Assembly (NCBI GenBank): GCA_000415965.1
Contig: KE356560.1
Coordinates: 1,434,102-1,498,101 of the forward strand
Direction: 5' to 3'
Length of the DNA: 64,000 nt
Source of the DNA: Haloquadratum walsbyi J07HQW1
Lineage (GTDB): Archaea > Halobacteriota > Halobacteria > Halobacteriales > Haloferacaceae
Under the pieces are notes generated by a model. The model ran no database searches. It worked only from the letters and a program-made list of their open reading frames with translations, and was not told the origin of the DNA. The translations under genes were made by a program, and so were the position numbers. Each line of letters begins with the position of its first letter. The first letter of the stretch is position 1. This document shows positions 19,161-26,563 of this stretch, piece by piece.

Positions 19161-20251
19161 CTGTAATCGAAATACCGTCGGATCAGCCGACGGCGTGAGC
19201 CTCGGAGAGGCACTCGTTGATCAGCAACTATCCAGTAGACGATGAATATTGGGAGATGGAATACAACAACAGAAACAAAAGCCGCAACGACGGGGTGTAT
19301 TGCGTGCAATCGCTCAGTGATCGTGACTGGTAGGGTTCCTGGGTATACGTACATATTTAGTTGTGTTTCATAAGGTCCAATTGTCGGTTGTGCTGGGACA
19401 CGAGCAGTCACCTCTATGTCCGTTTCCGTAGTGAGATAAGTATGCATCCATGCAGCCGGATTCGTGATTGGTACTGTGCTTGTTGGATTATCGCCCCTGA
19501 GAGTGTCACCACGAGAAACAGTCTGTGAGATAATTGCCATTCCATCAGCGGTAATGACGGTTTGTGTGTGTGGAGACGCTTGAACCGCAGCATTGAGTGT
19601 CACTTTCTCGTCTACACCAACCGGTATAAGCTGTTGACTCTCACCACCAGATTCTGTTGCGATATAGACGAATGGCGCATGTGCAGTGCTGGTTGAGACA
19701 AGCGCCGTTGTAATGAGAAGAGAAATCAAGAGCGCTGTCCATACGATATCTCGGCTTTTCAATCTCGATCTTTTCTTCGAACGCTGTCTATGCTGATGAT
19801 TCCAACCCTGCAATATTGTAAGAGCAAACGCGACGCTTCCGAGTGTCATCATCCAGTTGGTTCGGATGAGATCAATCACAACGCCGAGTTGTGGAATAAC
19901 AACAGCTGTATCACTAATAGTCAGAACGCGTCCAATGACTGCATCTGGATCAACCAGTGGTGCGCCACCTGCCTGATCTGTTGATGGATTTGCATCCCCC
20001 TTTGTCACAAATCCTGAGTCAGTCACCTCAACGACTCTATGTGTGACTTGTGTGTCCTGCATATCAGAGTCATAGGTGATAATATCACCAGCCCTGATCT
20101 CACCTGGCGGGACGAGCACGTACCCGTCATTTGTCTCAAGTGCGGGAGACATACTCCCCGAGACAACATAAGACACTTCGATGGGTGACCCAGGAAAGAT
20201 CAACACAACCGCGAAGCCGATGATTGTCATTAATATGAGGTTTTTTATCAT
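19157..20251 (-). CDS. S26 signal peptidase (archaeal/ER Ser-His-Asp type) with large exoplasmic extension
   Basis: 364 residues. N-terminal TM about 4-19, then the catalytic core: Ser33 in VSGSMSP, His71 in VTHRVVEV, Asp86/Asp92 in TKGDANPSTD. The His in place of the bacterial Lys is the ER/archaeal and SipW pattern. After the roughly 110-residue core come two further TMs (about 130-150 and 168-190), a beta-rich exoplasmic segment (about 190-315) and a C-terminal TM (about 322-344). This is about twice the length of a housekeeping archaeal signal peptidase, arguing for a dedicated enzyme. It overlaps the next secreted-protein gene by 4 bases and lies downstream of the candidate filament subunit. 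It probably processes both. Confidence 0.85.
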   Translation of the reverse strand: MIKNLILMTIIGFAVVLIFPGSPIEVSYVVSGSMSPALETNDGYVLVPPGEIRAGDIITYDSDMQDTQVTHRVVEVTDSGFVTKGDANPSTDQAGGAPLVDPDAVIGRVLTISDTAVVIPQLGVVIDLIRTNWMMTLGSVAFALTILQGWNHQHRQRSKKRSRLKSRDIVWTALLISLLITTALVSTSTAHAPFVYIATESGGESQQLIPVGVDEKVTLNAAVQASPHTQTVITADGMAIISQTVSRGDTLRGDNPTSTVPITNPAAWMHTYLTTETDIEVTARVPAQPTIGPYETQLNMYVYPGTLPVTITERLHAIHPVVAAFVSVVVFHLPIFIVYWIVADQRVPLRGSRRRLIRRYFDYR

Positions 20252-20330
20252 TTATTCTTCTGACGAGGAGGGTGTGCGATTATCTGAATACTTGTCCGAA
20301 AACGAAATTAGCAAACTTAGTGAGTGTACT

Positions 20331-20504
20331 CTAGTTCTCACTGTTCCCGTTCCCGTTTCCCGTTCCGTTGTTTCCATTGTTTCCGTTTCCATTCCCACTA
20401 TTCCCATTTCCATTGTTTCCGTTTCCATTCCCACTATTCCCGCTTCCATTGTTTCCACTTCCATTTCCATTAGACGCGCTACTCGCCTCTGTCCGCTCCG
20501 TTAG
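20331..20504 (-). other. Asn/Gly-rich tail in the -1 frame of the subunit gene
   Basis: Read in the -1 frame relative to the upstream gene, this stretch is open for 57 codons from CTA at 20504 to TAG at 20331-20333. It encodes LTERTEASSAS and then about 43 residues of Asn, Gly and Ser. Such tails are typical of exported haloarchaeal proteins, and the neighbouring secreted protein has a similar internal stretch. In the subunit frame the same DNA encodes an implausible Met/Glu-rich repeat. It follows G GGA AAC at the end of the subunit gene. The tail is therefore either reached by -1 frameshifting or cut off by a one-base change. Confidence 0.6.
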
Positions 20505-21046
20505 TTTCCCGTGACATCGAAGGTAACTGTCCCTGATAGATCATCTTGATTCGCATCGGTAGTGATATTGATAATGACATACCGAGTCTCACCTGAGTCG
20601 ACAGTAAAACTGTCACTGCTGTCAGCGGTTGCGGTTGCCACCTTTCCATTTTCATCGTAGACAGCGAATTCAATCGTTCCTGATGGACTATCATCGATGT
20701 CATATCCAATGGTAATGCTATGACCTTGTGAATCGCTATTTGTTAGTTGAAATGCGTGAGTATTCGCTGCATCCCCAGAGGCACCAATCGTGAAATTCGC
20801 ATCTTCATTCAGCCCGCCTGCACTGTTCGTGATTCCGTGCGTTACATCAATCGTGAGTTGCCCATCCTTCTCGTATACCTGTCCAGCGTCTCCTGCTTTC
20901 AGACCTAAGATACCGGACGCATCAGAGGTAACAGCAACCTCGGCATCACGATCAATATTTGCTGTTGTGAACGCACTCGCTCCAACACCTACCCCTGCCA
21001 TGACAACGACGGCAGCGACTAGTCCTGTTACTATGACTTGTGCCAT
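20501..21046 (-). CDS. Candidate TasA/AbpA-like secreted filament subunit (SipW-type signal)
   Basis: 181 residues. A short signal/TM segment (VIVTGLVAAVVVMAGVGVGA) runs directly into SAFTTANIDRDAEVAV, the SipW-type processing context shared with the 18.06-kb protein. The mature protein is acidic, cysteine-free and rich in Thr, Ser, Asp and Gly with alternating beta patterns (FQLTNSDSQGHSITIGYDI, TIEFAVYDENGKVA), consistent with one jelly-roll or immunoglobulin-like domain. It probably belongs to the archaeal DUF1102/camelysin-like group. TasA and archaeal AbpA polymerise by donor-strand exchange after processing by a dedicated signal peptidase, as encoded next door. The frame ends VTGN-stop, with G GGA AAC TAA at 20510-20501, and an Asn/Gly-rich tail continues in -1. 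Polymerisation is inference. Confidence 0.7.
   Translation of the reverse strand: MAQVIVTGLVAAVVVMAGVGVGASAFTTANIDRDAEVAVTSDASGILGLKAGDAGQVYEKDGQLTIDVTHGITNSAGGLNEDANFTIGASGDAANTHAFQLTNSDSQGHSITIGYDIDDSPSGTIEFAVYDENGKVATATADSSDSFTVDSGETRYVIINITTDANQDDLSGTVTFDVTGN
20504..20510 (-). promoter_or_regulatory. Candidate -1 ribosomal frameshift heptamer G GGA AAC
   Basis: The minus strand reads ACG GGA AAC TAA in frame. The seven bases GGGAAAC are in the exact X XXY YYZ phase and immediately precede the UAA stop. Slippage would pair GGG AAA and continue CTA ACG GAG into the 57-codon tail. No obvious downstream pseudoknot was identified by eye. A nearby stop and a purine-rich downstream repeat are the only other context. 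Confidence 0.4.
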
Positions 21047-21126
21047 ACAACTGGATAGATGCGGGGTATATAGATAAAGTATAAACTAATTAGTCGGTAA
21101 CTATTGCGGTAACGACCCAGTTACAG

Positions 21127-21320
21127 ACTCCCGGAAGTGAAAGCCCACTCGTTGAAGCCGACAACACGGCAATCCACGATTGGACACCAGCTGTTTGTGA
21201 ACAGTCACGGTCTGTTGAGCAACCCAGCGTCAACAAACCCGCGAGTTCACAGCCGGGGCAATCAATTGGTTGGATTGCCCACGGGGGAATCTCACGGGTT
21301 TAGTCGTCAGAGAAAGTCAA
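21127..21320 (+). mobile_element. Minimal IS200/IS605 mini-element with two-hairpin right end
   Basis: About 194 bases. The left side GAAAGCCCACTCGTTGAAGCCGAC resembles the other left ends. The right side has hairpin 1 (GGGGCAATC...GATTGCCC) and hairpin 2 (CACGGGTTTAGTCGT) ending GAAAGTCAA at 21320. The last 75 bases align with 43188-43264. No coding capacity. It lies directly upstream of the subunit gene promoter. Confidence 0.65.
21190..21320 (+). ncRNA. omegaRNA-like 3' end (copy A)
   Basis: The two hairpins and terminal GTCAA are shared with the copy at 43150-43264 although both lack an intact tnpB. In IS605-family elements this end region is the scaffold of the TnpB guide RNA, and transcripts over tnpB 3' ends are known in haloarchaea. 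Whether this copy is transcribed is unknown. Confidence 0.4.
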
Positions 21321-21512
21321 GACTGTAATTTGACACTTCCGCCGTCTGGATTCGCCGCGTCCACACCGAGGAGGATATCAGCATTAATTATCATATCTAT
21401 ATGGAATTATAAAATTAATTATTATTGTTATTAGTGACAATTGAACGCACCTATCGGATACTATACGAAAGTTATATATAAATTGTTTGATAATCGCTGG
21501 GACGATGTCGTA

Positions 21513-22397
21513 ATGAAGAGAGAAGATGATCAACCGCTGGCAGCTGCACAGTCAACTCTTGCCCCGAAGTGGAGTGTACACATCATTAACGCAATCAATG
21601 ATCAGGATCATTCGCCAGGATTCAATACGATCAAATCGACACTTGAGCCGATCTCTTCGAAAGTATTGTCTGATAATCTTGAAAAATTAGTCTCGGCTGG
21701 GGCTGTAAGACGAGAGAGGGTGTCGAAAACCCCACTGCGCGTCAAATATTCGTTGAGTTCTGCCGGACAGGATCTCCTCCCGATCATTAATGATTTAGAC
21801 AGATGGGGCAGGGATCACCTCCAGAATCAAAACGTGAATTATGCTGTGCTTGCTACTGGATTGGACTCATCAATTATGACTCAGCTATCAGCATCACTTA
21901 ATCAACAGTATACAGTTGAGAGATGCTCAATGTCACGTGCAGTGTCTGTGATGCAGGAATCAAACTCCAATTCCAACTCTAACTCTGACTCTGACTCTGA
22001 TATCGATCATGATCAACAAGAGACAGCGCAGAAACACATCCTACTCATTGATTATGATGCTGTTGCGAGTGAGCTCCATGCAGTCTCAATCCCAGATTAT
22101 CATTCGGTCCCAACTGGGGTGATAGTGGATGGGTTATCCGATAAATTAAGTGAACTCACATTTCATGCGGAGGTTACGAAACCGTTTACAATTATCCAAC
22201 TGTGCGACACAGTCGAGAGACTCGCTCAAATCATCAATCGTTCGCCTGAGGCTCAACGACTCATTGCATTTGGCGTCAAACAACGAGCAATGTATCAATC
22301 GGTAATCTCAAGGGCAATATCAAACGATATCGAACATCATGAACTGGAGACAGAGCTGCGTTCACTTTGTCAAAAGACGGACTCTGATCCTCTCTGA
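21513..22397 (+). CDS. HxlR winged helix with degenerate receiver and HalX-like tail
   Basis: 294 residues from ATG; a longer TTG-initiated form would begin at 21441. Residues 10-100 are an HxlR-like winged helix (APKWSVHIINAI, SSKVLSDNLEKLVSAGAV, YSLSSAGQDLLP). Residues 108-232 keep the receiver outline but not its chemistry: strand 1 reads AVLATGLDS, with no acidic pair, while ILLIDYD retains Asp180 at the phospho-acceptor position and VTKPF retains Lys223. A low-complexity NSNSNSNSDSDSD run is inserted at 151-163. The tail is HalX-like. It looks like a pseudo-receiver relative of the gene at 2410. It is divergent from the signal-peptidase cluster, so it is a candidate regulator of that system. 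Confidence 0.75.
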   Translation: MKREDDQPLAAAQSTLAPKWSVHIINAINDQDHSPGFNTIKSTLEPISSKVLSDNLEKLVSAGAVRRERVSKTPLRVKYSLSSAGQDLLPIINDLDRWGRDHLQNQNVNYAVLATGLDSSIMTQLSASLNQQYTVERCSMSRAVSVMQESNSNSNSNSDSDSDIDHDQQETAQKHILLIDYDAVASELHAVSIPDYHSVPTGVIVDGLSDKLSELTFHAEVTKPFTIIQLCDTVERLAQIINRSPEAQRLIAFGVKQRAMYQSVISRAISNDIEHHELETELRSLCQKTDSDPL

Positions 22398-23053
22398 TGG
22401 GGGATACTCACCAATCCGGCGCTGCGGTCGATAAAGTACACCATCAGATTATCATCAAAAGGAGTAACTCTGGAAATCGGCACCGAAGCGACTGTCATTT
22501 TCTGAGGTTATTTATGACCGACTCCGGGGTCATATCCGGTCCCCGAAACACTTGAGTTGCGCTCTCTTTCTATGCGTCATCAACCAATGTGAGTGTGGCG
22601 TTGATTCGATTATACCTCTATTTGTGATTGTGATTATGTCGATCGATATCCGTCCATAATGAGGAGAGCTACCAACTCACGATTATTGAACTCATGCTCT
22701 GTCGTGACGATGCTGAGGGTAGTTGAATTATCACCGCCGGCAATCTGCTCGTCCCATGACCGCCGAGACAGAACCCTCATGAATATCATTACTGAGCAGT
22801 CTCAAACGCCAAATTGTCCTCACGGAGCGAATAGCGGCAGTCGCAAGCGAGCAGGACGGAATAGTTCACCCGGCGTCTTCGTCTTCTGTGCATGATTATG
22901 GGTAAGAATTCGAAAGGTATATTCACTCTCTGTCGGTTGTGACATAGTATCGAAAAGAGTTATTCGACGGTCCGTCCCGTATGAGAAGTTGGACATAGCT
23001 ATAATTAACGCTACGAGTGAGAGTAAAAGTAAAATTGACACTGACAGATATCG
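22398..23053. other. Intergenic region, no supported gene
   Basis: About 0.65 kb between the regulator and the SLC13-type permease. Short frames around 22660-22895 lack any recognisable feature. The last 60 bases should hold the permease promoter. Confidence 0.4.
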
Positions 23054-24868
23054 ATGCCTGAGGTAACTGTTGGGACGGTACTCGTTTTTGTGATCATCGT
23101 CGTTGCTCTCATTTTATTTATTACTGAACCCGTTTCAATCGATGTCACAGCACTTGGCGTCATGGTGACGCTCATGATGTTGGGACCATGGACGGGTATC
23201 TCCCCACGTGATGGTGTTTCTGGATTCGCGAATCCGGCGACAATGACAATTCTCGCAATGATGATTCTGAGCGAGGGTGTCCGACGCACGGGTGTGATTC
23301 AGCGACTGGAAGAGGTAGTTACATCGTATACTGGTGAGGATATCCACAAACAACTCGGCGCAACAATCGGTATTGTTGGTCCGCTCTCGGGGATCATCAA
23401 CAACACAGCAGCCGTTGCAATCTTACTCCCGATGGTGAGTGATCTCGCCCATGAAAACGGGACCTCTCCATCGAAGTTGTTACTCCCGCTTTCGTATGCC
23501 TCAATGGCTGGCGGAATGTTGACACTCATTGGAACATCAACGAACCTGCTCGCCAGCACCATTGCGAGTCGACTTGCGACAGACTACCCGTCTCTACATG
23601 CGTTCTCGATGTTTGAATTTACGCAACTTGGGTTGCTCGTGTTTCTCGTCGGGGCAGCGTACCTCCTGACTCTTGGGTACTGGCTGACCCCGTCGCACGT
23701 GAAACCGCGGAGTGAATTTGAAACGACTCAGAAGGAAGAATACCTGACGGAAGTTGTCATCGGTGATGAATCACCGCTCAGTGGAATGACGATTCGAGAA
23801 GCACTCCAGCAGGTTGAGTTTGAGGGAAATGTTACCCAACTTATCCGCAGGGATGATTATTATCGTGAACCTCGATTATCGATGACGATACAGAGTGGCG
23901 ATGCTTTTACGCTCCGTCTCACAGAAGACGCATTACGCACGCTCCACGATGTTGAGGGAATTGAGTTTGTTCCGGAGGTGACACCTCCGGGTGGTCTTGA
24001 CGCACTTGCCCCTGGACAGACACTTGTTGAAATCGTGATTACTGCTGGCTCTGATCTCGTCAGCGAAACAATCGAGACATCGGGGTTTCAGGATCAGTAT
24101 CAGGCAGGTGTCCTCGCAATTCGCCGTGGCGGACAAATCGCACACGAACGGCTCAGTGAACACCGAATCCGACCTGGGGATATGCTCCTCATCGAGTCTG
24201 ACTCGAATACCATCGACCGCCTTGCAGACGATCCAAATGTGGTCGTGGCTGGTGAAGTTGATCTCCAACAGTTCCGTTCATCGAAGCTTCCGCTCGCAGT
24301 TGGGGTTGTGCTCTCGGTGATTGTGCTGGCAGCGGCTGGTATCTTACCGGTGATGGTTGCTGCGCTCGGCGGCGTTATTGTGATGTTTGTCACCGAGATT
24401 ATCAAACCGGCAGAAGCATACGATGCTGTCCAATGGGACGTCATCTTTCTTTTAGCAGGCGTCATTCCGCTCGGCAAAGCACTGTCTGAGACGGGTGGTG
24501 CAAATCTGCTTGGAACGCTTGTTGTTTCGACAGCTGACTTTTTACCCACAATCGCCGTTCTTGGACTATTCTATCTGCTGACCGCTGCGATGACAAATCT
24601 CATTAGTAATCAGGCGAGTGTTGTATTATTCATTCCTGTCGCTGCCGACGCCGCCGCCCGATTGAACGCAAACGCATTCGCGTTCATTCTTGCAGTCACA
24701 TTCGCTGCGAGCACAGCTTTCATGTCGCCGGTCGGATATCAGACTAACCTCTTTGTCTATGGTCCTGGCGGCTATGAGTTCAGTGACTACGCTCGCGTTG
24801 GCGGACCGCTGCAAGTAATCTTAGCCATCGTCACGACGATTGGAATCGCTGCGTTTTGGGGACTCTGA
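23054..24868 (+). CDS. SLC13/DASS-type anion permease with two TrkA-C domains
   Basis: 604 residues. N-terminal helices include the family motifs GFANPATMTILAMMI and the re-entrant INNTAAVAILLPM, followed by LIGTSTNLL. Between about residues 225 and 400 two cytoplasmic TrkA-C (RCK_C) domains are inserted (VVIGDESPLSGMTIREAL; LVEIVITAGSDLVSETI). The second helix block has TNLISNQASVVLFIPVA and FMSPVGYQTN. The family moves dicarboxylates, sulfate or phosphate with Na+. The RCK_C insertion implies ligand control. Monocistronic; a TrkA gene follows 350 bases downstream. Confidence 0.85.
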   Translation: MPEVTVGTVLVFVIIVVALILFITEPVSIDVTALGVMVTLMMLGPWTGISPRDGVSGFANPATMTILAMMILSEGVRRTGVIQRLEEVVTSYTGEDIHKQLGATIGIVGPLSGIINNTAAVAILLPMVSDLAHENGTSPSKLLLPLSYASMAGGMLTLIGTSTNLLASTIASRLATDYPSLHAFSMFEFTQLGLLVFLVGAAYLLTLGYWLTPSHVKPRSEFETTQKEEYLTEVVIGDESPLSGMTIREALQQVEFEGNVTQLIRRDDYYREPRLSMTIQSGDAFTLRLTEDALRTLHDVEGIEFVPEVTPPGGLDALAPGQTLVEIVITAGSDLVSETIETSGFQDQYQAGVLAIRRGGQIAHERLSEHRIRPGDMLLIESDSNTIDRLADDPNVVVAGEVDLQQFRSSKLPLAVGVVLSVIVLAAAGILPVMVAALGGVIVMFVTEIIKPAEAYDAVQWDVIFLLAGVIPLGKALSETGGANLLGTLVVSTADFLPTIAVLGLFYLLTAAMTNLISNQASVVLFIPVAADAAARLNANAFAFILAVTFAASTAFMSPVGYQTNLFVYGPGGYEFSDYARVGGPLQVILAIVTTIGIAAFWGL

Positions 24869-25222
24869 ACCACCCTCTTCGCATGCTCGGGACTTCCTAT
24901 CATTCGGTGGGGACAGACCCAGCATGTGCTTCTTTCAGGACATGCCTTGTCAGGGTCGTGCATATTGCATATAGATTTAATTACCAATAGAATAGAGATA
25001 GATAGTACACACTGAGAGAGAATACTTCCGTCGCTAATCGGTGAAAAAAGAACGTATCACATCTCAATTATCACAGTGTCAACTCGTGATTAATCGTGAC
25101 GAGTGGCTTCGAATCTTAGAATAAGACCAACCGTACTGCTCATAAACTACCTGAGGAATCAATCGAGGTCTGCAGGAACTGTGTAGATAATAATCGAATT
25201 ACATAAAAATAAACATAAACTA
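24869..25222. other. Intergenic region, no supported gene
   Basis: About 350 bases between the permease and trkA, with no reading frame or repeat of note. AT-rich promoter-like sequence at 25195-25220. Confidence 0.4.
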
Positions 25223-25876
25223 ATGTCAAAAACAAAACGTATCATCATCGCCGGCGGCGGGCGCATCGGACTACGAACCGCACAGGAACTCGCAGACCGT
25301 GGATATGAAATCGTATTGATCGAAAAAGAGGAGGATCGCTCGAAAGAGGTGGCAAATGAATATGTCGCAATGGTCTTACAGGGTGATGCAACAGCGCCGT
25401 CAATTCTCGAACAAGCAGATCTTGAGCGGGCTGATGCCATTGCTGCATTGACCGACGAGCCTGGAAGCAATCTTGCAATCTGTATGGCGGCAAAGCAGAT
25501 CGCCCCGAACATTCGGACACTCGCTCGAACTGGGACTGGGACTGAGGATGAGTACGACGAGATTGCTGACGCAACGATTCTCCCACAAAAGCTCAGTGCG
25601 GGCACTGCCGCAGACATCCTCTCTGGCGACGAGGTCCGAACGATTATCGGGACTCATCATGATCTCGAGATCTTGGAAATTAAAGTGGCTAAAGACGCCC
25701 CAGTTGCCAGTAGTACGCTTGAAGAAATTAGCCTTCCAAACGGGAGTCTCATCATCTCGGATCAAAACCGAACACGAATCGCACGCGCAGATACAACATT
25801 AGAGCCTGGTGAGTACTATATTGTCGGCGTTGAACCGAATGTGCTCGATGAGGTACTGAAGTTGTTCCGTGGCTGA
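25223..25876 (+). CDS. trkA: TrkA-family K+ uptake regulatory subunit
   Basis: 217 residues, the standard TrkA length. Rossmann motif IIIAGGGRIGLRTAQEL, acidic strand-2 end VLIEKEEDR, then QGDATAPSILEQA and ALTDEPGSNL. The C-terminal TrkA-C domain begins near residue 137 (HHDLEILEIKVAKDAPV). It binds NAD(H)/ATP and gates a TrkH/KtrB-type pore, but no pore gene is adjacent, so its partner lies elsewhere. Convergent with a Usp gene 70 bases away. Confidence 0.85.
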   Translation: MSKTKRIIIAGGGRIGLRTAQELADRGYEIVLIEKEEDRSKEVANEYVAMVLQGDATAPSILEQADLERADAIAALTDEPGSNLAICMAAKQIAPNIRTLARTGTGTEDEYDEIADATILPQKLSAGTAADILSGDEVRTIIGTHHDLEILEIKVAKDAPVASSTLEEISLPNGSLIISDQNRTRIARADTTLEPGEYYIVGVEPNVLDEVLKLFRG

Positions 25877-25948
25877 GTGAGAGCGCTGGTATATCCCTTA
25901 TCAGGTAACCCGCAGGGACATTATTCTCTGATATCTGACCCATCCTAC

Positions 25949-26395
25949 TCAGGAAGATCCATCAGCGGACTCAATTGGCATTGGAACTGTCAAGACCGGC
26001 GCATCTGAAACCCGGACGACGTTCTCGGTGACACTACCAAGGAAATACCGGTCCAAACCTGTGCGACCATGTGTCCCCATGACGATAGAGTCAATCTCAT
26101 TTTCATCGACGTAATCAAGAATAACCTGGTGAGGTGTCCCTTGTGCCACCACCCCCTCGATTGTGCGTACACCGGCTGCCTCTGCTTGTTGAATCACCTC
26201 ATCGATTGCATTTTTTCCCGTCTCTTCGAGAGCATCAAGCGTTCCAGGAACCGAGGAGTCAGTTGCTCCACTTGCTTCAATAACATATATTGTATGAAGC
26301 GCGGCGTCATAGACCGTCGCAAGATCAATCGCGTGCTCAACGGCACCTCGTGTTCCCTCAGTTCCATCCGTTGGGATCAGTATCTTGTCGTACAT
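25949..26395 (-). CDS. Single-domain universal stress protein
   Basis: 148 residues, a normal UspA length. It begins MYDKILIPTDGTEGTRGAVEHA. The ATP-binding loop is well preserved at the C-terminus (MGTHGRTGLDRYFLGSVTENVV), close to the G-2x-G-9x-G(S/T) consensus, so it probably binds ATP. Located beside trkA in a window rich in RCK and Usp genes, consistent with ion-stress signalling. Confidence 0.85.
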   Translation of the reverse strand: MYDKILIPTDGTEGTRGAVEHAIDLATVYDAALHTIYVIEASGATDSSVPGTLDALEETGKNAIDEVIQQAEAAGVRTIEGVVAQGTPHQVILDYVDENEIDSIVMGTHGRTGLDRYFLGSVTENVVRVSDAPVLTVPMPIESADGSS

Positions 26396-26511
26396 ATCAC
26401 GGTGTTATTCGCGGAGGGACAAAGTGATGCTGTCGATGACGGTAATTCGATATTCTCAATCGTTATGACTGCAATAGAACCATCTATTCTGCTTGTGGAT
26501 TATCAATCACG

Positions 26512-26532
26512 GTAGCAGTAGCAGTAGCAGTA
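26512..26532. repeat. (GTAGCA)3.5 microsatellite upstream of the LarA-like gene
   Basis: Three and a half perfect copies of a hexamer, ending 31 bases before the ATG at 26564. It abuts the AT-rich TATTTAACA that could be the TATA element, so length changes would alter promoter spacing upstream of it. Confidence 0.5.
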
Positions 26533-26563
26533 TTTAACACAACTCCATCCATGTCATATCCAC

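Noticed and set aside
20252..20470. A 72-codon minus-strand frame rich in Met, Glu and Thr (MEMEVETMEAG)
   Set aside because: It is the frame-0 reading of the Asn/Gly-coding repeat. Its composition is implausible for a protein, while the -1 frame gives a typical exported Asn/Gly tail.
24100..24549. 149-codon minus-strand frame inside the SLC13 permease
   Set aside because: Shadow frame of a clearly conserved gene.
26512..26532. Tandem repeats considered as CRISPR
   Set aside because: Hexamer copies without spacers; no direct repeats with regular spacers occur in the window.
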